DNA from: Microbacterium murale | GTDB taxonomy: Bacteria > Actinomycetota > Actinomycetes > Actinomycetales > Microbacteriaceae | Direction of reading: 5' to 3' | Assembly: GCF_014635185.1 (NCBI RefSeq) | Contig: NZ_BMCM01000003.1 | Location: forward strand, 509,700-573,699 | DNA length: 64,000 bases | Shown here: positions 52,628 through 60,007 of the stretch, piece by piece | Layout of the letters: the number at the start of each line of letters is the position of its first letter | Position numbering within the stretch: the first letter of the stretch is position 1 | Notes under the pieces: model-generated | What the model saw: only the letters and a program-made list of their open reading frames with translations | Database searches by the model: none | Told to the model about the DNA's origin: nothing | Program-made: the position numbers and the translations under genes

Positions 52628-54244
52628 ATGTCGACCACACAGCCCAGCCTTCCTCCCGTGCTCCGTCCCGATGCTCCGCCACAGCGGAATCTGACGGATC
52701 TCGCCGCTCGTTTCGCCACCGCCACCCGCGGAGACACCGCCGGCGTCACCCTGACCGGCATCACCCTCGCGACCGCTGATCTCCGTGCAGGAGAAGCGTT
52801 CGTCGCCATTCAGGGGGTGAATCAGCACGGAGCGATATTCGCCCCCGCGGCCGCGGAAAAGGGCGCGGTCGCCGTCATCACCGATGAGGCAGGCGCTGAC
52901 ATCGCAGGCAACATCGGGCTGCCGATCGTGATCGTGGACGATCCTCGCGGCGTGCTCGGCGCCCTGAGCGCCTGGGTGTACGGCACCGGAGCCGATGACG
53001 AATTGCCGCTGCTCTTCGCGACCACCGGCACGAACGGCAAGACGAGCGTCTCGCACCTGCTGGAGGGCATCCTCGACCAGCTCGGCGTCGTGACAGGCCT
53101 CTCCTCCACTGCGGAGCGGCACATCGCCGGCGAGGTCATCGTCTCCAGACTCACGACACCCGAAGCATCCGAGATGCACGCCCTCCTCGCGCTCATGCGC
53201 GAACGAGAGGTCGAAGCTGTCGCCGTCGAGGTCAGCGCGCAGGCGCTCTCACGCAAGCGCGTCGACGGACTCGTGTTCGACGTCGCCGGCTTCACGAACC
53301 TCAGTCACGACCACCTCGACGACTACGCCGACATGGAGGAGTACTTCGCGGCGAAGCTCCCCCTGTTCAAGCCCGACCGCTCCAGGCGCGCGGTGATCTG
53401 CCTCGACTCGGCGTCCGGCGTCGACGTGGTCGCCGCGGCCGAGATTCCCGTCGTGACCGTCGGCACTCCCGCGATCGCGGCTGACGCGTCCGTCGCCGCC
53501 GGCGCTGACTGGGTGGTCACGATCGACGAGGAGCGCCAGCGCGGCACCCGCTTCACGATGACCGGTCCCGAGGGGCGCACTCTCACCACGGTCGTACCCG
53601 TGATCGGCCCGCACATGGCGGCTAATGCCGCCCTCGCGATCGTCATGCTTCTCGAGGGCGGGTACGAGTGGGAGCGCATCACCGCCGCCCTCGAGCGCGA
53701 CGGACGCATCGACGCGTACCTGCCGGGACGCACCGAGCTCGTCTCCGGTGATCGCGGCCCCGCCGTCTTCGTCGACTTCGGCCACTCACCCGACGCGTTC
53801 GAGAAGACGCTGGCGGCGATCCGGCGCGTGACGCCGGGGCGCACCGTGATGCTGTTCGGTGCCGACGGCGATCGTGACGCCACCAAGCGTCACGACATGG
53901 GGCGCACTGCCGTGCTCGGCAGCGACATCCTCGTGATCACCGATCACCATCCCCGTTTCGAGGACCCGGAGTCGATCCGTGCCACGCTGATCGAAGGCGC
54001 ACGGATGGTACGACCGGATGCTGAGATCCACGAGTACTCCCCGCCGGAGAAGGCGATCATCGCCGCAGTCGGCCTTGTCGGCGACGGCGATGCGATCCTC
54101 TGGGCCGGTCCCGGCCATCAGGACTACCGGGACATCCGCGGCGTTCGCACGCCGTACTCGGCTCGCGAGCTCGCCCGCCGCGCTCTGCGCGATGCCGGAT
54201 GGCCTGTGCCTGAGCCGCACTGGCCGGTGCCGTACCCCGACTGA
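52628..54244 (+). CDS. MurE-like Mur ligase
   Basis: 538 residues. Mur ligase order is complete: N-domain with ADLRAGEAFVAIQGVNQHGA, ATP loop FATTGTNGKTSVSHLL, RLTTPEASEMHALLA, FTNLSHDHLDDYADMEEYFA with the Lys of YFAAKLPLF likely carbamylated, and the C-domain with PGRTELVSGD. At the position of the MurE substrate motif DNPR the sequence is DHHPRFEDPESI. It may add an amino acid other than meso-DAP to UDP-MurNAc-dipeptide, fitting B-type cell walls of Microbacteriaceae, or act on another cell-wall precursor. A canonical murE is expected in the dcw cluster elsewhere. Confidence 0.85.
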   Translation: MSTTQPSLPPVLRPDAPPQRNLTDLAARFATATRGDTAGVTLTGITLATADLRAGEAFVAIQGVNQHGAIFAPAAAEKGAVAVITDEAGADIAGNIGLPIVIVDDPRGVLGALSAWVYGTGADDELPLLFATTGTNGKTSVSHLLEGILDQLGVVTGLSSTAERHIAGEVIVSRLTTPEASEMHALLALMREREVEAVAVEVSAQALSRKRVDGLVFDVAGFTNLSHDHLDDYADMEEYFAAKLPLFKPDRSRRAVICLDSASGVDVVAAAEIPVVTVGTPAIAADASVAAGADWVVTIDEERQRGTRFTMTGPEGRTLTTVVPVIGPHMAANAALAIVMLLEGGYEWERITAALERDGRIDAYLPGRTELVSGDRGPAVFVDFGHSPDAFEKTLAAIRRVTPGRTVMLFGADGDRDATKRHDMGRTAVLGSDILVITDHHPRFEDPESIRATLIEGARMVRPDAEIHEYSPPEKAIIAAVGLVGDGDAILWAGPGHQDYRDIRGVRTPYSARELARRALRDAGWPVPEPHWPVPYPD

Positions 54245-54263
54245 CCCTTCGACAGGCTCAGGG
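54245..54263. repeat. Dispersed actinobacterial repeat CCCTTCGACAGGCTCAGGG
   Basis: This 19-bp element sits between two convergent gene ends. The same unit recurs at high copy in many Microbacteriaceae genomes, from general knowledge; only one copy is in the window. Its role is unclear. Confidence 0.7.
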
Positions 54264-54273
54264 ACTGAGGCGT

Positions 54274-55356
54274 CTACTGCTGCGCGATCAGCCGATCCGC
54301 GGTCGCGCGCGCCCAGTTCTCGGCCTGTGCGAGCGACTCGATCGTGAGCTGGTCAGGCGATTCATGAGCGTCGACGACCCTGGCGATCGTGTCGACGATC
54401 CCGAGGAATGGCAGACGTCCCTCGTGAAAGGCATCGACTGCCTGCTCGTTGGCGGCGTTGAAGACCGCGGGGAACGTCCGGCCAGCGCGCCCGACGCTCT
54501 TCGCCAGTGCGACAGCGGGGAACGCCGCATCGTCGAGCGGCTCGAAGTCCCAGCTGCTCGCCTTCGTCCAGTCCAGCGGGCGTCCGACCCCGCCGATGCG
54601 ATGCGGCCAGTCCAGGGCGAGCGAGATGGGCAGTCGCATGTCCGGCGGTGACGCCTGAGCGATGGTCGAGCCGTCGATGAACTCGACCATCGAGTGCACG
54701 ATCGACTGCGGATGCACGACGACCTGGATGTGCTCGTAGTCGACGTCGAACAGCAGGTGCGCCTCGATCACCTCGAGTCCCTTGTTCACCAGGGTGGCGG
54801 AATTCGTCGTCACGACTCGTCCCATCGCCCAGGTCGGGTGCGCGAGCGCTTCGGCGGGGGTCACCGCCGCCATCTCGTCACGCGTGCGTCCGCGGAACGG
54901 ACCGCCGGATGCTGTGACGACGAGGCGTCTGATCTCATCGTGCGTCCCGGAGCGCAGCGCCTGCGCGAGCGCGGAGTGCTCGGAATCGACAGGCACGATC
55001 TGGCCCTCAGCCGCGGCCGATTTCACCAGTTCGCCACCGACGATCAGGGACTCCTTGTTGGCGAGTGCCAGCGTGCGACCGGCCTTCAGCGCAGCGAGCG
55101 TCGACCCCAGCCCGATCGATCCGGTGATCGCGTTGAGCACGACATCCGCCTCGACGTCACGCACCAGCTGCTCTGACTCCTGCGCGCCCATGGCCGTGTC
55201 TTCGACCTGGAACTGCGCGGCCTGCTCGCCGAGCAGTTCGGCGTTGTTGCCGGCCGAGAGCCCGACCAGCTCGAAACGGCGAGGATTGGCGCGGATCACA
55301 TCCAGCGCCTGAGTGCCGATGGAACCGGTCGAGCCGAGGACGATGATACGACGCAT
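54274..55356 (-). CDS. dxr: 1-deoxy-D-xylulose-5-phosphate reductoisomerase
   Basis: 360 residues. [17 protein letters not shown] binds [52 protein letters not shown] and [23 protein letters not shown] (long family motif, metal-binding Glu/His) are present. It forms MEP from DXP, the first committed step of isoprenoid synthesis. A TAGGCT box ends 6 nt before ATG. Confidence 0.97.
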   Translation of the reverse strand: MRRIIVLGSTGSIGTQALDVIRANPRRFELVGLSAGNNAELLGEQAAQFQVEDTAMGAQESEQLVRDVEADVVLNAITGSIGLGSTLAALKAGRTLALANKESLIVGGELVKSAAAEGQIVPVDSEHSALAQALRSGTHDEIRRLVVTASGGPFRGRTRDEMAAVTPAEALAHPTWAMGRVVTTNSATLVNKGLEVIEAHLLFDVDYEHIQVVVHPQSIVHSMVEFIDGSTIAQASPPDMRLPISLALDWPHRIGGVGRPLDWTKASSWDFEPLDDAAFPAVALAKSVGRAGRTFPAVFNAANEQAVDAFHEGRLPFLGIVDTIARVVDAHESPDQLTIESLAQAENWARATADRLIAQQ

Positions 55357-55362
55357 ACCGTC

Positions 55363-55368
55363 AGCCTA
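55363..55368 (-). promoter_or_regulatory. -10 box TAGGCT, leaderless dxr promoter
   Basis: On the minus strand TAGGCT is followed by GACGGT and ATG 55356. Confidence 0.5.
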
Positions 55369-55406
55369 TTGCGCTGGCGCGTCCTGCACGGCGAAGCCGC
55401 GACCGG

Positions 55407-56354
55407 CTACGCCGCGGCAGGGTGCATCGTCGCGAGGATGTCGATCACGAAGACGAGCGTCTGGCCCTTGAGGTCTTCGTCGTTGATCTCGCCCTCGCCG
55501 TAGCCCGCCGCCGGCGGGATCACGACGAGCACCTGAGAGCCGACCTTCTGCCCTGCGAGCGCCTGGACGAACCCGGGAACGTAGCCGTTGCCCTCACTGG
55601 TGATCGGGGCGCCGTTCGCCCATGAGGAATCGAAGGTCTCGCCGCTCTCCCAGCCAACGCCGTGGTACTGGAGAAGAGTCGTGTCTCCGTCGCCCACTGC
55701 GATGCCGTCGCCCTGCTTCAGCACCGAGATCTGCACCTCGGTGGGAGCCGCGGCATCCGGGATCTCGACCGTGGGCGCCCCATCATCGTCGAGCGTGACG
55801 GCGGGCATGCCGGCGACCGGCGCCTGCTCCTCGCCCCATGCGGCCGTGGGGACCACGTCGAGAACGTCCAGCACGTAGTACTGCGCGGCCGCGTCCTCAG
55901 TTGTGGGGAAGACGATAGACAGGCGCGACCCGACGCTCGCGCAGCCGATGAGCTGTCCGAGCGGCGCATCAGCGGTCAGCGCGGCCGGGAGCAGCTCGCC
56001 CTCGGTGTAACCGGCATCGCCGAGTCGCTCACCCGTGTCGCCGTCGAATGCGCTCAGTGCATAGCTGACGTAGTCGCCGTCGGCGACCTTGTCGCCGTCG
56101 CCCTCGCTGATCACTGTGCGCTGCGCCGCATCGACCTGCGCACCCAGTTCGAAGGTCGCGGTCGACGCTGCGCCGAAGTCGCCCTCCACCGTGACGCCGT
56201 CGGAGGCGTCACCCGGTTCGACGGTCGCTGAGCACAGGTCGGCGGCCGGAGTCTCGGTGTCGTCTGCGGTCGTGCCCTCCGTGCCAGAGCAGCCGGCCAG
56301 GAGCATGGTCGCGACGGCGATGGTGGACAGAGCGATGAGCGGGCGATTGCGCAA
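55407..56354 (-). CDS. FKBP-type peptidyl-prolyl isomerase lipoprotein
   Basis: 315 residues from TTG 56354, chosen because GAGG lies 7 nt upstream and the signal peptide MRNRPLIALSTIAVATMLLA leads to the lipobox LAGC. Residues 60-200 are a diverged domain with a GDYVSYALSAFDGDTGE stretch; the C-terminal FKBP domain has LLQYHGVGWESGETFDSSW, GSQVLVVIPPAAGYG and LVFVIDILA. It folds secreted proteins at the membrane surface. It is the second FKBP in the window, and the only exported one. Confidence 0.87.
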   Translation of the reverse strand: MRNRPLIALSTIAVATMLLAGCSGTEGTTADDTETPAADLCSATVEPGDASDGVTVEGDFGAASTATFELGAQVDAAQRTVISEGDGDKVADGDYVSYALSAFDGDTGERLGDAGYTEGELLPAALTADAPLGQLIGCASVGSRLSIVFPTTEDAAAQYYVLDVLDVVPTAAWGEEQAPVAGMPAVTLDDDGAPTVEIPDAAAPTEVQISVLKQGDGIAVGDGDTTLLQYHGVGWESGETFDSSWANGAPITSEGNGYVPGFVQALAGQKVGSQVLVVIPPAAGYGEGEINDEDLKGQTLVFVIDILATMHPAAA

Positions 56355-56487
56355 AGTGAGACCTCGTGATCGTGGGGAGGGACATTCCATGATGTCGTAT
56401 TCGCCTTTGTCCTCGCTGAGAAGCATCCGTTCTCGGGGCGCGGCGCAGTGTGCTCGTCGCATTCCACGGATGGCATGAATCGCGGAG

Positions 56488-56493
56488 TAGCCT
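56488..56493 (+). promoter_or_regulatory. -10 box TAGCCT, leaderless plsC-like promoter
   Basis: TAGCCT is followed by GATCTG and ATG 56500. Confidence 0.5.
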
Positions 56494-56499
56494 GATCTG

Positions 56500-57303
56500 A
56501 TGACCTCTGAGCAGTCTGCCGTTCCCGAGCCGACCGAAGAATCGGATCAGGAGCAGTCGACAGAGGAAGCCACGACACCACGCCGCGCCGGCGCCACGTA
56601 CGCGTTCGGACGAGCAGTGATCGGCTCGCTGGCCCGGCTCGTCTACCGTCCGCACGTCGAGGGTCGTGAGCGCGTTCCGCTGGACGGCCCGGTCATCTTC
56701 GCAAGCAACCATCTGTCGTTCATCGACTCGATCGCGATCCCCGTCGCAGCGCCCCGCCCTGTGCACTTCCTCGCCAAATCGGCGTACTTCGAGGGCACCG
56801 GGTTCAAGGGCGCCGTGTCTCGGACGTTCTTCCAGTCGATCGGGGCGATACCGGTGCGCCGCGGCGCCGGACAGGCCGCTCTCGACGCGCTGGATCAGCA
56901 GCGACTGCTGCTCGAACAGGGACTGGCCGTCGCGCTCTACCCTGAAGGCACCCGTTCCACGGATGGCCGACTGTACAAAGGGCGCACCGGTGCTGCGTTC
57001 CTCGCACTGCAGACCGGTGCGCCCGTCGTTCCGGTCGGGCTCGTCGGCACGGACAAGGCGATGCCGAAAGGTGCGAAGATGCCGTCGCTCAGCGAGCGCA
57101 TCACCGTGCGATTCGGCGATCCGATCGACGTGACAGTGCACGGCGCAGCCGGCAGCGGCAAGGCCCGGCGTCTCGCGACCGACGAGATCATGTCGGCGAT
57201 CCATGCGCTCAGCGGTCAGGAGCTTGCCGGCATCTACAACGAGCCCCCCGCTCAGGGACCGATCGAGAAGATCAAGCAGGCTCTTCCGCACGAGCGGCGC
57301 TGA
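56500..57303 (+). CDS. 1-acyl-sn-glycerol-3-phosphate acyltransferase (PlsC family)
   Basis: 267 residues. An acidic, Thr/Glu-rich N-terminal of 30 residues precedes the catalytic NHLSFIDS (HX4D) motif; FPEG-like YPEGTRSTDG and VPVGLVGTDKAMPKG complete the PlsC signature. It acylates lysophosphatidate or another lysophospholipid. Its last 32 nt overlap the end of the convergent OsmC-family gene. Confidence 0.88.
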   Translation: MTSEQSAVPEPTEESDQEQSTEEATTPRRAGATYAFGRAVIGSLARLVYRPHVEGRERVPLDGPVIFASNHLSFIDSIAIPVAAPRPVHFLAKSAYFEGTGFKGAVSRTFFQSIGAIPVRRGAGQAALDALDQQRLLLEQGLAVALYPEGTRSTDGRLYKGRTGAAFLALQTGAPVVPVGLVGTDKAMPKGAKMPSLSERITVRFGDPIDVTVHGAAGSGKARRLATDEIMSAIHALSGQELAGIYNEPPAQGPIEKIKQALPHERR

Positions 57304-57763
57304 CGCTTGCCTCGTGGCGGACCGGGAAGTTCACCGAGTTCGCGATGAAGCACATCCGGTGCGCATCCTCGTGGGCGCTCTCGGCCGCAGCGATCATCGA
57401 CGCATCCGCGACGACGACCTCCGGACGCAACAGCACCTCGGTGAAGGCGCCTCCTCCCCTGCCGTCCTCACGCATCACTCCGCTCGCGCGATCGATGTAG
57501 GACACGACGACGACGCCTGCGCCGACGCAGGCATGCAGATACGACAGCAGGTGGCACTCGGAAAGAGAGGCGATCAGCATGTCCTCCGGATTCCAGCGCT
57601 GCGGATCGCCCCGGAAAGGTTTGTCCGCCGATGCGAGCAGCGCCGGCTTGCCTGCGACCTCGATCGTGACATCTCTGGAGTAGTCGCGATAGCCGCTCGT
57701 GCCGGTCCCGCGGTTGCCCTGCCAGGTGGCCGTGAGTGCGTACTGGTGTTCGCCGAGAGTCAT
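57272..57763 (-). CDS. OsmC-family peroxiredoxin
   Basis: 163 residues. The two redox Cys are in SLSECHLLSYLHACVG and AHRMCFIANSVNFPV, the second in the expected C-terminal position. The family reduces organic hydroperoxides. The 3' end runs 32 nt into the coding strand of the opposite PlsC-like gene, so both C-termini are encoded by the same bases in different frames. CAGACT lies 6 nt before ATG. Confidence 0.9.
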   Translation of the reverse strand: MTLGEHQYALTATWQGNRGTGTSGYRDYSRDVTIEVAGKPALLASADKPFRGDPQRWNPEDMLIASLSECHLLSYLHACVGAGVVVVSYIDRASGVMREDGRGGGAFTEVLLRPEVVVADASMIAAAESAHEDAHRMCFIANSVNFPVRHEASVSAARAEEPA

Positions 57764-57812
57764 GAGGTCAGTCTGACACGGTGCGGCTCGGTGACGCCGG
57801 CGACGTCGGCGT

Positions 57813-57818
57813 TAGGCT
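57813..57818 (+). promoter_or_regulatory. -10 box TAGGCT, leaderless asparaginase promoter
   Basis: TAGGCT is followed by GGTCGC and GTG 57825. Confidence 0.5.
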
Positions 57819-57824
57819 GGTCGC

Positions 57825-58820
57825 GTGCTGGAGACTCTCACTGTTGCGGATGCTGTCGAACTCGCCGTCGTCGAACGCAGCGGGTTCATCGAATCCCGCC
57901 ATGCCGGTTCGGCGATCGTCCTGTCACCGGACGGAGATGTCGTGCGCCGGCTGGGGAACCCGGACGCGTTGATCCTCCCCCGCTCGAGCCTGAAGCCGCT
58001 TCAGGCCGTCGCCTGCGTCACCGCCGGGGCCGAACTGGCGGGTGAGCAGCTGGCGATCTCGACGGCGAGTCACGTCGGCACCGATCGTCACGTCGACCTG
58101 GTCCGCGAGATCCTGACCGCCGGCGGTCTCACGGAAGATGACCTCGGCTGTCCCTCGGCGTGGCCGCGAGACACCGCCACACGCGACGAACTCGTCCGAG
58201 AGCACGGACAGCCGGCACGCATCCGGATGGATTGCTCTGGCAAGCATGCCGCGATGCTCCGCGCGTGCGTCGCCACCGGCTGGCCGACCGAGGGATACCT
58301 GCATCCGTCGCATCCGCTGCAGCTTCACATCCGCGAGGTGGTCGAGCGCCTGACCGGCGAGAAGATCGCTCACACTGCGGTGGACGGATGCGGCGCGCCG
58401 ATCCACGCGATCACCCTCGCCGGGCTCGGGCGTGCCATCCACCGGATCGGGTCAGCCTCCGACCGCTCGCCGTTCGCCCTGCATCGAGTCGCGGGCACCC
58501 TCGTCCGCGCCGTCAAGGAGAACCCGTGGACGATCGAAGGTCCTGGACGACCGGACACGATCGCGATCGAGACACTCGGCGTGTTCGCCAAGAGCGGCGC
58601 CGAAGGGATCATGACGATGGTCGCCCCCGACGGCACGACCGTCGTGCTCAAGATGCTCGATGGTGGCGCACGCGCACTCGTGATCGTCGCAGCGACGTTG
58701 CTCGCACGCGCCGGAGCACTGAGCGAAGCCGATCTGGCGACGCTCGCCAACGCACTTCCCCTCGCCGTCCTCGGCGGAGGGAGCGACGTCGGGATGATCC
58801 GTCCCGGCGCCGCCGTCTGA
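57825..58820 (+). CDS. Asparaginase, thermolabile type-II (Rhizobium etli-like) family
   Basis: 331 residues with GTG start. The motifs ILPRSSLKPLQAVA, STASHVGTDRHVDLV, MDCSGKHAAMLRACV and VDGCGAPIHAITL are those of the Rhizobium etli asparaginase ReAV family, unrelated to E. coli AnsA/AnsB; the Ser, Lys and Cys residues of that active site are visible. It hydrolyses asparagine to aspartate and ammonia. aspA and ald elsewhere in the window can use the products. No signal peptide. Confidence 0.88.
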   Translation: MLETLTVADAVELAVVERSGFIESRHAGSAIVLSPDGDVVRRLGNPDALILPRSSLKPLQAVACVTAGAELAGEQLAISTASHVGTDRHVDLVREILTAGGLTEDDLGCPSAWPRDTATRDELVREHGQPARIRMDCSGKHAAMLRACVATGWPTEGYLHPSHPLQLHIREVVERLTGEKIAHTAVDGCGAPIHAITLAGLGRAIHRIGSASDRSPFALHRVAGTLVRAVKENPWTIEGPGRPDTIAIETLGVFAKSGAEGIMTMVAPDGTTVVLKMLDGGARALVIVAATLLARAGALSEADLATLANALPLAVLGGGSDVGMIRPGAAV

Positions 58821-58873
58821 TGCCCTGACCCTGGGCAGTATCCCCTCAGAGTCGAGGGAGGAGAGGAGCCACG

Positions 58874-59986
58874 ATGAGGATCAGCGTCCCCACCGAGGTG
58901 AAGAACAACGAGTACCGCGTCGCCCTGACGCCGGCGGGAGTGCACGATCTGGTGCGCTCAGGTCACGAGGTGTTCGTGCAGTCCGGAGCGGGCGTCGGAT
59001 CGTCGATGCCCGATGCCGAGTACGCCGAAGCCGGCGCCACGTTGCTCGACGACGCCGCAGAGGTCTGGGCGCGCGCAGAGCTGTTGCTGAAGGTCAAGGA
59101 GCCGATCGCGAGTGAGTACGACCACTTCCGCGACGACCTCACCCTGTTCACCTACCTGCACCTGGCTGCGGACCGGCCGCTGACCGACCGGCTCCTCGCC
59201 GACCGCGTCACGGCGATCGCCTACGAGACGGTGCAGCTTCCCGGCGGCGGGCTTCCCCTGCTCGCTCCGATGAGCGAAGTCGCCGGGCGGCTTGCTCCGC
59301 TCGTCGGTGCCAACACTCTGCTGCGTTCCAACGGCGGCCTCGGACTGCTCATGTCCGGTGTGCCAGGCACCCGACCGGCGACAGTGACCGTGATCGGCGG
59401 CGGCGTTGCCGGCGCTAACGCCGCCGTCATCGCGAGCGGTATGGGCGCGGATGTCACGATCTTCGACACGAACATCCCGCGCCTTCGAATGCTGGACGAC
59501 CACTTCGCAGGGCGCGTGAAGACCGCCGCATCCAATCCGCTGGATCTTCGTCGAGCAGTGGTCTCATCCGATCTCGTCATCGGATCGGTGCTCATCCCAG
59601 GTGCGCGGGCGCCGAAGCTCGTCACGAACGAGATGGTGGCCCGGATGCGACCGGGAAGCGTACTCGTCGACATCGCCGTCGACCAGGGCGGCTGCTTCGA
59701 GGACACGCACCCCACGACCCACGACGACCCCACCTTCCCGGTGCACGACACCGTGTTCTACTGCGTGGCCAACATGCCAGGAGCCGTGCCGAACACCTCG
59801 ACCTCGGCTCTCACGAACGCGACACTGCCATACGTGCGCCAGATCGCCTCCCGCGGATGGCGGGACGCGCTCAGCGCCGATGCCGCGCTCGCGAGCGGGC
59901 TCAACACGGCGAAGGGCGCCGTGATCAACGAGGGCGTCGCGGTCGCCCACGGTCTGGAGGCGAGCGCGATCGCGTCCGTGCTGTGA
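58874..59986 (+). CDS. ald: Alanine dehydrogenase
   Basis: 370 residues. MRISVPTEVKNNEYRVALTP opens the protein; LLLKVKEP (catalytic Lys), FTYLHLAAD (catalytic His) and the NAD fold VIGGGVAGANAAVIASGMGA are present, with DQGGCFEDTHPTTHDDPTF near the C-terminus. It interconverts alanine and pyruvate with ammonia and NAD. AGGGAGGAGAGGAGCC precedes ATG, a strong ribosome binding site, in contrast to the leaderless neighbours. Confidence 0.96.
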   Translation: MRISVPTEVKNNEYRVALTPAGVHDLVRSGHEVFVQSGAGVGSSMPDAEYAEAGATLLDDAAEVWARAELLLKVKEPIASEYDHFRDDLTLFTYLHLAADRPLTDRLLADRVTAIAYETVQLPGGGLPLLAPMSEVAGRLAPLVGANTLLRSNGGLGLLMSGVPGTRPATVTVIGGGVAGANAAVIASGMGADVTIFDTNIPRLRMLDDHFAGRVKTAASNPLDLRRAVVSSDLVIGSVLIPGARAPKLVTNEMVARMRPGSVLVDIAVDQGGCFEDTHPTTHDDPTFPVHDTVFYCVANMPGAVPNTSTSALTNATLPYVRQIASRGWRDALSADAALASGLNTAKGAVINEGVAVAHGLEASAIASVL

Positions 59987-60007
59987 GATCCGCCGTGCGC
60001 GGGCTCA

